Origin: CAVXTT01 sp963764685
GTDB taxonomy: Bacteria > Bacteroidota > Ignavibacteria > Ignavibacteriales > Ignavibacteriaceae
Assembly: GCA_963764685.1 (NCBI GenBank)
Contig: CAVXTT010000010.1
Coordinates: forward strand, 1-45,697
Direction of reading: 5' to 3'
Length of the DNA: 45,697 nucleotides
The position numbers and the translations under genes are program-made. Each line of letters starts with the position of its first letter. The stretch's first letter is position 1. The notes beneath the pieces were generated by a model. It did not search any database. It was not told the DNA's origin and was given only the letters and a program-made list of their open reading frames with translations. Shown piece by piece: positions 7,136-15,369 of this stretch.

Positions 7136-8122
7136 ATGAATTATAATCGTATTCTTATTACAGGGGGAGCAGGGTTTATCGGAAGTCATTTAGTTGACTT
7201 ATTTGATAAAATAAATGTGGATTATTTAGTATTAGATAATTTTTCCAGTGGGAGTTCAGACAACATTTCAGCTGCAGTCGCCAAAAATTGCTTCATTCAG
7301 GGGGATGTTAATGATGAGTCATTAATGGAGTGTCTGATAAATTCCGCTTCTTGCGTTATTCATCTTGCATCTATTGTGGGAGTTAAGAATGTTATGCACA
7401 AACCGCTTGATGTAATCGATACGAATATTAATGCCTTAAGATTTATTGCCAAATCCTGTTCATTAAAAGGAATACCTCTGGTTTATTTTTCCTCCTCCCT
7501 TGTCTATCCTCCCCCAAATTGTGATTGTAGCTATTTCTCTGAAAATATGGAAACTCACACACTCGGTTTTCATCCTGTTTCCATTTATGTAACTTCGAAG
7601 ATGACGGGAGAATTAATCTGCAAACATTATCAAGAGATTCTGGGATTAAAGTTTATAATATGCCGACCCTTTAATTTAATCGGTCCCCGTCAAAATGGTA
7701 ATTCCGGAATGGTTGTCCCTTCATTTATAAGATCAGCTTTAAACAGCGGAATCATTAATGTCTATGGCTCAGGTGAACAAAAACGTTCTTTCAGCGATGT
7801 TAAAACAGCAGTGAAATTATTATGGGAACTTATCCTGAATGAAAGATCAGTTGGCGAAATATTTAATCTTGCTACAAATAATACATCAATATCAATTCAG
7901 GAACTGGCGGATTTTGTAAAAATTCAGTTGAACAAGGATATAAGAATTAATCGGATTCCTTACAATCAGGTATATGGGGAAAATTATCGGGATGTTCAAT
8001 TCAGGTCTCCATCCTTAACAAAACTAAAAAAATATGTATCCCCGTGGAGGGAAAGATCTATAGAAGAAATTATTATGGAGATAATTGAATTTGAAAAAAC
8101 TCCAGTAACTATTAGCTCCTGA
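7136..8122 (+). CDS. NAD-dependent epimerase/dehydratase (extended SDR)
   Basis: The 328-residue protein is a full-length extended short-chain dehydrogenase of the nucleotide-sugar epimerase type. It has the NAD-binding ITGGAGFIGSHL at residues 7-18, DNFSSGSSDN after the second strand, a VIHLASIVG core strand near residue 75, catalytic Ser-Ser near YFSSSLVYPP, the Tyr-Lys pair in YVTSKMTGE near residue 152, then CRPFNLIGPRQ and VYGSGEQKRSF. It probably converts a UDP- or dTDP-sugar (UDP-glucose 4-epimerase or UDP-glucuronate decarboxylase type); the substrate cannot be read from the sequence. It is the first gene of the operon, and the next gene starts one base after its stop, which implies translational coupling. 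Confidence 0.85.
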   Translation: MNYNRILITGGAGFIGSHLVDLFDKINVDYLVLDNFSSGSSDNISAAVAKNCFIQGDVNDESLMECLINSASCVIHLASIVGVKNVMHKPLDVIDTNINALRFIAKSCSLKGIPLVYFSSSLVYPPPNCDCSYFSENMETHTLGFHPVSIYVTSKMTGELICKHYQEILGLKFIICRPFNLIGPRQNGNSGMVVPSFIRSALNSGIINVYGSGEQKRSFSDVKTAVKLLWELILNERSVGEIFNLATNNTSISIQELADFVKIQLNKDIRINRIPYNQVYGENYRDVQFRSPSLTKLKKYVSPWRERSIEEIIMEIIEFEKTPVTISS

Positions 8123-8123
8123 A

Positions 8124-9128
8124 ATGTCGCTTTTACGGTCTGAAAATATTTATACACTTTTGATAATTATATCAGCCATCCCATTAACTTATCTCTTCAC
8201 CAAAATTATAATTGCTGCCGCTTCTAAAGTACGCTTTATAAACCAACCTAACCCGATTGTGGGAATACATAAAAGACCTGTTGCTTATGGAGGAGGACTT
8301 GCAGTTTCTGTTTGTATAGTATTTTCTATGCTTTTTTTGTACAAAGGAGTTCCTGCCAGTTTTATTTTCATCCTTTTAACTGTGGTCATGGCAGGATTGC
8401 TCGATGATATTTTTAAATTATCCCCGCTGTTAAAAATCACCATTGAATCTATTTCTGTAATTCCTTTTTTACTAACCCATACAGATATAAATATTTTTTT
8501 TATCCTGTTTTTCCTTTTTGTTATTGTATCATCTCAGAACGCCTGGAATTTAATAGACATTATGGACGGCCTTACCTCAGGTGTTTCCATTCTAGTTTTT
8601 TTCACTGCCGGTATAATCCTGATAAAGGAACAAGGGCTTCAAATGTTTTCGGTGGCAGCCTTTATAACAGCCTCGTCTCTTTATGGATTCCGCTTCCTAA
8701 ACAAAGCACCAGCTAAAATTTTTTTAGGAGAGACCGGTACTCTCTTTCTGGGAAGTCTTTTTGCCTTCATTGTCATTATCACTCTAAAAACCAATTTTAT
8801 AACCGCCATTTACCTTTTATTGTTAGGGAGCATTCCTTTTTTTGAATTACTATTCTTAATAATTGTGAGAACCAAAAAAAGAATTCCATTTTATAAAGGC
8901 AGTCCGGATCATTTTGCCTTACGATTGCTGCACAACGGATTAACAGTTAATTCGGTTAATCAGAGGGTACTAATAGTTTGTGCAGTTCAATGCATAATAA
9001 TTGTTATTGGCAGCACCTTTAGGAATATTACAATTCTGGTTTCAATTATGCTGTTCACTTTAGCCAGTGCTATTGTGGCATATGAATATTTTCGAAAATT
9101 ACCTGGAAAAGAATTCGCAGCCGTATGA
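8124..9128 (+). CDS. Polyprenyl-phosphate sugar-1-phosphate transferase (MraY/WecA family)
   Basis: A 334-residue integral membrane protein with about ten predicted helices. It carries the marks of glycosyltransferase family 4 (PF00953). GIHKRPVAYGGGLAV lies near residue 48. LLDDIFKLSPLLKI near residue 92 contains the Asp-Asp pair, NAWNLIDIMDGLTSG near residue 138 contains the second catalytic Asp, and FLGETGTLFLGSL lies near residue 193. GSPDHFALRLLHNGL is the cytoplasmic His-containing loop. Such enzymes transfer HexNAc-1-phosphate from UDP-sugar to undecaprenyl phosphate and start glycan assembly. The operon therefore has its own initiating enzyme, separate from the sugar transferase at 1042-2142. 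Its 3' end overlaps the next gene by four bases (ATGA). WecA/TagO-type is more likely than peptidoglycan MraY, given the context. Confidence 0.85.
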   Translation: MSLLRSENIYTLLIIISAIPLTYLFTKIIIAAASKVRFINQPNPIVGIHKRPVAYGGGLAVSVCIVFSMLFLYKGVPASFIFILLTVVMAGLLDDIFKLSPLLKITIESISVIPFLLTHTDINIFFILFFLFVIVSSQNAWNLIDIMDGLTSGVSILVFFTAGIILIKEQGLQMFSVAAFITASSLYGFRFLNKAPAKIFLGETGTLFLGSLFAFIVIITLKTNFITAIYLLLLGSIPFFELLFLIIVRTKKRIPFYKGSPDHFALRLLHNGLTVNSVNQRVLIVCAVQCIIIVIGSTFRNITILVSIMLFTLASAIVAYEYFRKLPGKEFAAV

Positions 9129-10408
9129 ATCAAAAATATTTAATAATTGGGGCAGGTCTTTCAGGCTTATCCACAGCTTACTTCCTTAAGAATAACTATT
9201 TAATTTTTGAAAAATCAAACATTCCGGGAGGTACAGCCGGTACCTTTCACTCCAATGGATTTAAATTGGACAATGGTATACATATACTTTATTTCAAAAA
9301 TCCCGAAATCAAAACCTGGATTGAAAATATTCTAAGGGTAAAAATTCTCCCGAATAAAAGAAACTGTTCCGTTTGGATAAAAGACCGATTCATAAAATTT
9401 CCCATTCAATACAATCTCGTTGAACTACCCTTTTTAGAAAGATACTGTGCTTTCTTTTCCATCATGGGTTCACTTACTCGAAATAAACGAGACTATAAGA
9501 ATTTTGAAGAATACTCTTTACTCCGGTTTGGAAAATATCTCACTAAGATTTTTGTGCGACCTTATAATGAAAAAATGTTCTCATTTCAAATTGAAAAGAT
9601 GAATACAGAATGGATGGGAGATTATATCCCCGGTAATTCGGTCCTTAAGATGCTGCTGGGTTCCATTTATAACAAGAACCTCAAGTATGGAAGAAACTCA
9701 GATTTTTATTATCCTGCTGTCGGTGGAATTTCTACATTATCAAACTCCATTGTTGACCGACTTAATAACACTCCTGTATTTAATACATCCCTACGATCTA
9801 TATCGCTTAATAAAAAAATAGCTGTTTTCTCAAATGGCACGGAAATATCTTATAAATATTTGGTTAATACTATTCCGCTGGATGCATTTTTATATTGTTG
9901 TGATGATTTATCAACCGATATTTCCGTTCTGTTACCTTCGTTAAAGAAAAACGAAACTTCAATTCTGCATCTGTTCGGCAAAGGCAGAATAACGGTTAAG
10001 TATCATTGGATATATACACCCGAGCCTGAAATCCCCTTTTATAGAATTACTGTTCCGGGCAACATTTCAAGTTCAAATTGTCCCGATGATCATTTTGCTT
10101 TAACATTAGAATTTGGTGGAAATGTATGCAACAATGGGGAAATTTATAAATCTAGTATAATGTCTTTAAGAAAGATGGGCGTTTTGAATGACAGGCTAGA
10201 GAATTTCACCTTCTCCTGGCGGCTGTTGAACACCGGATATATAATATATGATGAGAACAGAAAAGCTGCATTAACAAGAATATTACCCTACCTGAGAGAA
10301 AAAAATATTTTTTCGATAGGTCGTTATGGAAACTGGGAATATTCCAATATGGAGGATGCAATAATTCACGGAAAGAATACTGCTGAGTTTTTAATCAGGA
10401 CTGAGTAG
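9125..10408 (+). CDS. FAD-dependent amine oxidase-like oxidoreductase
   Basis: The N-terminus is a dinucleotide-binding fold: YLIIGAGLSGLSTAYFL at residues 5-21, an acidic residue ending strand 2 (LIFEKSNIPGG), then HSNGFKLDNGIHILYF. The end has NIFSIGRYGNWEYSNMEDAIIHGKNTAEFL, the family's C-terminal FAD contact. The overall layout (427 residues) fits protoporphyrinogen oxidase-like or UDP-galactopyranose mutase-like flavoproteins that occur in polysaccharide loci. The middle is divergent and I cannot assign a substrate. It overlaps the MraY-type gene by four bases and precedes the deacetylase by two. It probably modifies a sugar or lipid-linked sugar on the cytoplasmic side, since no signal peptide is present. 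Confidence 0.75.
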   Translation: MNQKYLIIGAGLSGLSTAYFLKNNYLIFEKSNIPGGTAGTFHSNGFKLDNGIHILYFKNPEIKTWIENILRVKILPNKRNCSVWIKDRFIKFPIQYNLVELPFLERYCAFFSIMGSLTRNKRDYKNFEEYSLLRFGKYLTKIFVRPYNEKMFSFQIEKMNTEWMGDYIPGNSVLKMLLGSIYNKNLKYGRNSDFYYPAVGGISTLSNSIVDRLNNTPVFNTSLRSISLNKKIAVFSNGTEISYKYLVNTIPLDAFLYCCDDLSTDISVLLPSLKKNETSILHLFGKGRITVKYHWIYTPEPEIPFYRITVPGNISSSNCPDDHFALTLEFGGNVCNNGEIYKSSIMSLRKMGVLNDRLENFTFSWRLLNTGYIIYDENRKAALTRILPYLREKNIFSIGRYGNWEYSNMEDAIIHGKNTAEFLIRTE

Positions 10409-10410
10409 TT

Positions 10411-11241
10411 ATGCCGGAAACATTAATTGCGCTTACATTTGATGTTGAGGAATGGTTTCATCCCCTGGATAATAATCCTTTGAATTGGAATAAGTACGAA
10501 AGAAGGATAAATCCAGTAGTTGATAAAATTCTTGAGCTTCTTGATCAGACCGGGAGTAAAGGAACCTTTTTTGTCGTTGGGGATGTAGCTGAAAATAATC
10601 CGGAAGTGGTAAAAAAAATACATAATAATGGCCATGAGATAGGTTCCCATAGCTCTAAGCACGAATTTATTTATAAACAGACAAAAACCGAATTCCGAGA
10701 TGACTTAAGGAAATCGATTGTATTACTATCAGACCTTACGGGAGAACCGATATTATCATTCCGTGCTCCATATTTTTCTATTACAAAAAAATGTTTATGG
10801 GCAATTGACATTTTATCGGAGGAAGGCATTAAATATGATTCGAGCATTTTTCCGGTGATTAACCATCGCTATGGAATACCAAACGGTCTCCGTTTACCTT
10901 ATAAAATAACAGAAGACCTTTGGGAATGGCCTTTATCCGCTTATAAAACTATGCTTGGCAATTTCCCTTTCAGCGGCGGTGTGTACTTTCGTTTCCTGCC
11001 TCTGTTCGTGGTCAAGTTTTTAACTCATCACAGCCTCAATAAAAACGAACCGGTGATCACTTATTTTCACCCCTGGGAATTTGATCCTGCTCAGCCAAAA
11101 TTAAACCAGGTAAACCCATTTCTCAGGCTTAGACATTACCATAATTTGAATAAAAACTTCTCGAATTTCTCTAACCTTTTAAAAAGTTATAGAGGTGTTA
11201 CAATAAGCTCAGGAATTAGAATGCTGGAACAAAAGCAATGA
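10411..11241 (+). CDS. Polysaccharide deacetylase (NodB homology, DUF3473-like tail)
   Basis: The 276-residue protein has all NodB landmarks. LTFDVEEWFH (residues 8-17) holds the first catalytic Asp, GTFFVVGDVAENNPEVVKKI is next, GHEIGSHSSKH near residue 74 supplies the metal histidines, and FRAPYFSIT is the third motif. The tail VITYFHPWEFDPAQPK resembles the subfamily found with exopolysaccharide/XrtA loci (recalled, not searched). It removes N-acetyl groups from a glycan or a lipid-linked sugar. There is no signal peptide, so a cytoplasmic substrate is likely. Its last four bases overlap the methyltransferase start. It fits a pathway that starts with an N-acetylhexosamine placed by the MraY-type enzyme. 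Confidence 0.85.
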   Translation: MPETLIALTFDVEEWFHPLDNNPLNWNKYERRINPVVDKILELLDQTGSKGTFFVVGDVAENNPEVVKKIHNNGHEIGSHSSKHEFIYKQTKTEFRDDLRKSIVLLSDLTGEPILSFRAPYFSITKKCLWAIDILSEEGIKYDSSIFPVINHRYGIPNGLRLPYKITEDLWEWPLSAYKTMLGNFPFSGGVYFRFLPLFVVKFLTHHSLNKNEPVITYFHPWEFDPAQPKLNQVNPFLRLRHYHNLNKNFSNFSNLLKSYRGVTISSGIRMLEQKQ

Positions 11242-12104
11242 TAATTTTGTGCGCTGCCTGTCTTAATGAAATGACTGAAAAAGAAAAGATTCCCGATGGC
11301 ATATTATTCACTTGCCTTAATTGTGGCACAAAAAGGATTTATATAAATAATTATCAAAAGCTCCGTAATCAACTTGGATATGGTGATGCATATAGGCATA
11401 ACCTGGATAAAAATAAAACAGAAAATTTAAGATATTTATTTAAAACAGTTTGCCCTGAATTTAAACCAAATTTTGAGTTGCTTGACATTGGGTTTGGAAA
11501 CGGTGATTTTATGAAAGCCGCTGCCAAAATGGGATTATTATCATCTGGTCTCGAGTGCGACACGAATTCAGTTCTTGAAATCTCTGATACAGAAATGACC
11601 GCTTATTACGGTGAATTAGGCGGCGACCTGTCCATAAATAAAGAGTTTGATATAATAACTATGTGGGATGTGATTGAACATATCCCCGAAATTGAAATCG
11701 CACTTTCACAAATTAATAAATTAATTAAAACAGGGGGAAGAATTATTATTCTCACTCCGGATGCAAATTCATATCTCGACAAAATTGCGAGGCTGGAGAA
11801 TATTTTAAGTTTCGGGAAAAGTCAGAAAATAATTAGTATTTGTCTTAACCGTTACCACCTTCATCGTTTTTCTTCTAAAGGATTAACAATTCTCCTTAAA
11901 CGTTTCGGTTTTAAAATAGCGCATATCGATACTGTCCAGCTTTTTTCACTTAAATCTGATGTGTATGCCGATGGATTTGCTCCTGGTGTACAAACCTGGA
12001 CAAAAAATTCATTCCTTAACAGGTTAATTTCAAAAGATGCTATGTCTTTGTTAAAAATATTGAAGATAAAAAACAAAATATTCCTCAGTGCCGTTAAAAC
12101 TTAA
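11238..12104 (+). CDS. Class I SAM-dependent methyltransferase with N-terminal zinc-ribbon-like Cys pairs
   Basis: Residues 5-34 contain two Cys pairs (CAAC and CLNC), a possible small zinc ribbon. The methyltransferase core follows: LLDIGFGNGDFMKAA (SAM-binding motif I, near residue 79), an acidic LECD at the end of strand 2, FDIITMWDVIEHIPE (motif near residue 138) and GGRIIILTPD. RYHLHRFSSKGLTILLKRFGF is typical of the Methyltransf_23 group in surface-sugar loci. It likely methylates a sugar or a lipid-linked intermediate. The ATG overlaps the deacetylase stop (ATGA), and a start inside the operon without its own strong ribosome binding site implies coupling. The substrate is unknown. Confidence 0.8.
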   Translation: MIILCAACLNEMTEKEKIPDGILFTCLNCGTKRIYINNYQKLRNQLGYGDAYRHNLDKNKTENLRYLFKTVCPEFKPNFELLDIGFGNGDFMKAAAKMGLLSSGLECDTNSVLEISDTEMTAYYGELGGDLSINKEFDIITMWDVIEHIPEIEIALSQINKLIKTGGRIIILTPDANSYLDKIARLENILSFGKSQKIISICLNRYHLHRFSSKGLTILLKRFGFKIAHIDTVQLFSLKSDVYADGFAPGVQTWTKNSFLNRLISKDAMSLLKILKIKNKIFLSAVKT

Positions 12105-12109
12105 CTATA

Positions 12110-13477
12110 TTGAATAGGTTTAACTTTCATACCGAAAATCCGGTAATAGTTTTAATACGCCCGCCGGTAAGCCGCTGGGACCTATACAAGTGGTATGCTC
12201 CTTTTGGAAGCCATGAACCCGCCCTTGGATTGCTTTACATTGCCAGCTATTTAGATTCAGGAGGATTTAAGGTTTTCATCCTGGATGGTGAAATAATAAG
12301 AAAGAAGGAGATTTGGGCGAGACTTTTTAATTTAAAGCCAGATATAGTCGGAATAACCTCTACATCATTTTCATTTAATTCAGCTTCTGAAATATCGAAT
12401 CAAATTCGATCATCATTTGAGGATACTCTGATATTACTCGGCGGCTCGCACGCATCCGCTGTCCCCGAGGAATCCCTTCAAATGATTCCATCTTTAGATG
12501 GTGTAATTTACGGAGAAGGCGAAGAAACATTCCTGGAAATTGCGCGGCAGACAAGAACAAATAATATAAACGGTTTAGTCTGGCGGGATGACAATGGAAA
12601 AATAGTTAGAAATGTCGCCAGGGAACCCAATAATAATCTGGATAATTATCAACTTAACTGGAAATTGCTCGAAAGATTTCCCGCTAAATACGCACCTCCT
12701 TTTCAAAGCAAGAAAAAGAACTCTGCTTCACTGGTTGTAAGCAGAGGATGTGTATACCGATGTTCATTTTGCGCTTCGAAGGCTATATGGGGAAATAAAG
12801 TCAGGTTTCACTCTCCGGAATTTGTTGTAAATATAATGAGCGGACTTGCAAAGGAATATGGTATAACAGATTTTTATTTCCACGATGATTATCTTCCAGC
12901 TAAACTCTCCTGGATCAATAGTTTCTGCGATATCCTGCTGCAACAGAAAAGATTATTTACCTGGTCATGTGCTTCACGGCTTGAAATACTAAACTCAGAT
13001 CTATTGGGAAAAATGAAGCTGGCTGGATGTTTGCAAATAGGAGTAGGAATAGAATCGGGCTCACCGACTATTCTAGATATTTTAAATAAAAAGCTTACAA
13101 TCTACGGCGCGGCAGAAGGCATCAAAAGAATAGTTTCTGCGGGTATTAAAGTAAAAGGATATTTTATTCTGGATTCTCCCGGTGAAACGCTTACTGATTT
13201 ATTTAAAACACTTAAATTTATAATAAAAAATAAATTGTCTGCCCTCCAATTTAATTATTATGCTCCACTGCCAGGTTCAATGGACTTTTTAAAATATAGA
13301 CCACCGGCTGGCCAGTGGCAAGAAATGAGCTTACAGAAGTGTTTTGGATATTCGGGAAAAAGCATTCGTCTATATATAATTATTGAACTCGGATTTTACT
13401 TTATAGCTTATACTAAAATCTTTTTTGCAAAAATCTCTGATGCGCTGTTTAATAGTCGTCCAAAATTATCCTCCTGA
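12110..13477 (+). CDS. B12-binding-domain radical SAM protein
   Basis: The N-terminal half is a cobalamin-binding-type Rossmann domain (VIVLIRPPVS, EPALGLLYIASYLDSGG, PDIVGITSTSFSF, LLGGSHASAVPEE, GVIYGEGEETF). The radical SAM core begins with VVSRGCVYRCSFC near residues 208-220, which has the CxxxCxxC cluster motif, followed by FYFHDDYL and GVGIESGSPTILDILNKK. Such proteins carry out radical methylation or rearrangement; in surface-glycan loci they often modify sugars or lipids. The longest frame starts with TTG at 12110, five bases after the previous stop, and no ATG lies near the conserved start, so TTG is favoured. The 3' end overlaps the next gene by about 38 bases. Confidence 0.82.
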   Translation: MNRFNFHTENPVIVLIRPPVSRWDLYKWYAPFGSHEPALGLLYIASYLDSGGFKVFILDGEIIRKKEIWARLFNLKPDIVGITSTSFSFNSASEISNQIRSSFEDTLILLGGSHASAVPEESLQMIPSLDGVIYGEGEETFLEIARQTRTNNINGLVWRDDNGKIVRNVAREPNNNLDNYQLNWKLLERFPAKYAPPFQSKKKNSASLVVSRGCVYRCSFCASKAIWGNKVRFHSPEFVVNIMSGLAKEYGITDFYFHDDYLPAKLSWINSFCDILLQQKRLFTWSCASRLEILNSDLLGKMKLAGCLQIGVGIESGSPTILDILNKKLTIYGAAEGIKRIVSAGIKVKGYFILDSPGETLTDLFKTLKFIIKNKLSALQFNYYAPLPGSMDFLKYRPPAGQWQEMSLQKCFGYSGKSIRLYIIIELGFYFIAYTKIFFAKISDALFNSRPKLSS

Positions 13478-14645
13478 GATCGGACCACTCCGATATACTT
13501 TTGATTTGGCTGATGCTCTCAATAAGCCGCAAAATAAGATAACCGTTCTTACCGGTGTCCCCCACTACCCAACGGGCAACTTCTATCAAGGGTACGAAAA
13601 AAGTTCTATTAAGGATGAAGATGGTGTAACTGTAATAAGAACCGTTATGATTCGTGCTTCGAATAGCCAGCCTTTAAAAAGAATTTTGGGATTTATAAGT
13701 TTTTTCCTTTCCGCCATCCCACATCTGATAAAAAATCGGAAACAGGATTTAGCAATTGTTTCCATACCCCCGGTTTCAGTTCTTTTTACGGGCTTGCTGC
13801 TAAAATTATTTTTCCGAATACCCTTGATCATTTTAGCCCGTGATTTGGAGCCTTACTCTGCTTTAAATACCAGGAAGTTGGTGGATAACAAGATTATTAA
13901 TTTTCTGATAAAATCTTTAATGCAATTCTATAAGGGTGCGGATGCTGTGGTTCTGGTTCATCCGGATCAATTGAATACACTTGACAAGCTGGGACTACAC
14001 TTTAAGAGAGTAAAAATTATACCCCATACCATTAATAAAAAAATATTTCAAATTGCCCAAGATTATTCAAGACAATCTGAGACAGTACTAAAAGGTCTTT
14101 ACTTGGGAACATTCGGTAAAATACACGGTCTTCCAAAGTTTTTAAGAATGTTATGTTCGAAGGAACTAGGTGATTTTCCGGTTGAATTTGAATTTATAGG
14201 AGACGGACAGGATAGAATAGAATGTGAAAAAATTACTGCCGGAAATAATAATATCAGAATTTCTCCGGCGGTTCCCTTCAATCAAGTTTTTGACAAATTA
14301 AAAGGGGCTGACTTTTTAATATATTCGAAAGATCCCGAGGTGGAAAGTGTTGGGCTGGGCGCAAAATTTTATGAGTACCTTGCTTCAGCAAGACCGATTT
14401 TAGCCTGGGGTGGAGGTTCTGCTTCAGAAATGGTAAAAAATATTGGGAATGGATGGTGTATAGAAAGTCCTTATAAGGACAATTTATATGCATGTCTTAA
14501 AAATATTGCAAATGAAGCAACTCAATTAGATTCCAAAGGAGCACTCGGAAGACTGTATCTTGATTCAATTATTCCCGATAACTTTGAAAATGAATGGAGG
14601 TCAATTTGCAGCGAATTTGCCCTAAAAGATTACAATTTTAGATAG
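13440..14645 (+). CDS. Glycosyltransferase, GT4 family (WcaI-like)
   Basis: This is a GT-B glycosyltransferase. The N-terminal domain begins CLIVVQNYPPEIGPLRYTFDLADAL and continues ITVLTGVPHYPTGNFYQGYE, the pattern of WcaI/GT4 enzymes. The C-terminal domain has GTFGKIHGLPKFLRML, FEFIGDGQDR and the sugar-nucleotide site YSKDPEVESVGLGAKFYEYLASARPILAWGGG. The longest frame starts at TTG 13425, but the ATG at 13440 puts the first beta strand at the N-terminus and is preferred. It is the last gene of the operon, overlapping the radical SAM gene. It adds a sugar to the lipid-linked acceptor. No flippase or polymerase is seen, so the locus is a partial pathway or extends elsewhere. Confidence 0.85.
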   Translation: MRCLIVVQNYPPEIGPLRYTFDLADALNKPQNKITVLTGVPHYPTGNFYQGYEKSSIKDEDGVTVIRTVMIRASNSQPLKRILGFISFFLSAIPHLIKNRKQDLAIVSIPPVSVLFTGLLLKLFFRIPLIILARDLEPYSALNTRKLVDNKIINFLIKSLMQFYKGADAVVLVHPDQLNTLDKLGLHFKRVKIIPHTINKKIFQIAQDYSRQSETVLKGLYLGTFGKIHGLPKFLRMLCSKELGDFPVEFEFIGDGQDRIECEKITAGNNNIRISPAVPFNQVFDKLKGADFLIYSKDPEVESVGLGAKFYEYLASARPILAWGGGSASEMVKNIGNGWCIESPYKDNLYACLKNIANEATQLDSKGALGRLYLDSIIPDNFENEWRSICSEFALKDYNFR

Positions 14646-15369
14646 CTATTACCCAACAACTCCTAAAATCCCTTCAGAAAAAATAGAAACCTCATTGATG
14701 CGCTCAAAACACTAATCCCAACTGTTGAAATACCCTCCCTCTGTTTATTTGTAAAATTCATAAGCCCTGCTATCTCATAGCCCTTAATCTGCTTAATCCT
14801 GGTTCCTTTCCCCCATTTTTTTCAAGAACAATTCACATTTAACTATGCTATTTATAAAGAATAGTACAAAGATTGCATATGTAAAGGCCATACGTAAGCC
14901 TTCTCTAAGCCATCTGTAAGCCATAAAACAGCACTTATGGCTTACAGATGGCTTACAGATGGCTTAAGATGGCTTACAGATAAGCAATTATAAAGTAATT
15001 AGTAATAAATTTCAGTAATTTTTTCACACTTTGAGGGATTTCCAGACAACAGTATACAGGATAAAGAATGGAGTAGTGAATATTCTGGTTTCTAATCTTA
15101 TAAAACCCATATAATGTCCTCCTTTCTGATATATGGCAGCTCCCATAGCTGACCAAAATAATTTCGAATTTCGGTACAAAGTATCGCTTCCTATCCTCTA
15201 AATCGATCCCTCCTTGTAAAACAAATTTACCAGCTTTTTACGAGGGATTATTTTTTTTATTGATTTGGACAGATATGATTACGGTAAAAATTTGAAATCC
15301 TCTTTTACTTTTATAAGTTTTCAGGCATAAAATATTTTTTTCTGCTATTTAATCCTTGCGGGAACCTTT
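14646..15369. other. Long noncoding spacer with a fold-back array
   Basis: These 724 bases after the polysaccharide operon have no frame with a credible start or composition. The left part is AT-rich. The middle holds the inverted and tandem repeat listed at 14906-14976. The right part, 15240-15369, is AT-rich and presumably contains the M28 peptidase promoter, which I cannot place. No terminator with a T tail is evident after 14645. Confidence 0.5.
14906..14976. repeat. Perfect 21-bp inverted repeat plus 11-bp tandem units
   Basis: Bases 14906-14926 and 14935-14955 are perfect reverse complements, 21 bp each, with an 8-base loop. The right arm continues as head-to-tail copies of CAGATGGCTTA: 14945-14955 and 14956-14966 are identical, and 14967-14976 lacks the first C. 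A further partial copy (CAGATAAGC) follows. No coding sense is visible. It could be a transcript-end hairpin for the upstream operon, although no T run follows. Confidence 0.85.

Noticed and set aside
8124..9128. Peptidoglycan MraY
   Set aside because: It lies in a sugar-modification operon with no mur or division genes, and its motifs fit the wider WecA/TagO group.
14906..14976. CRISPR array
   Set aside because: Units are 10-11 bases with no spacers, and the array folds back on itself. No cas gene is in the window.
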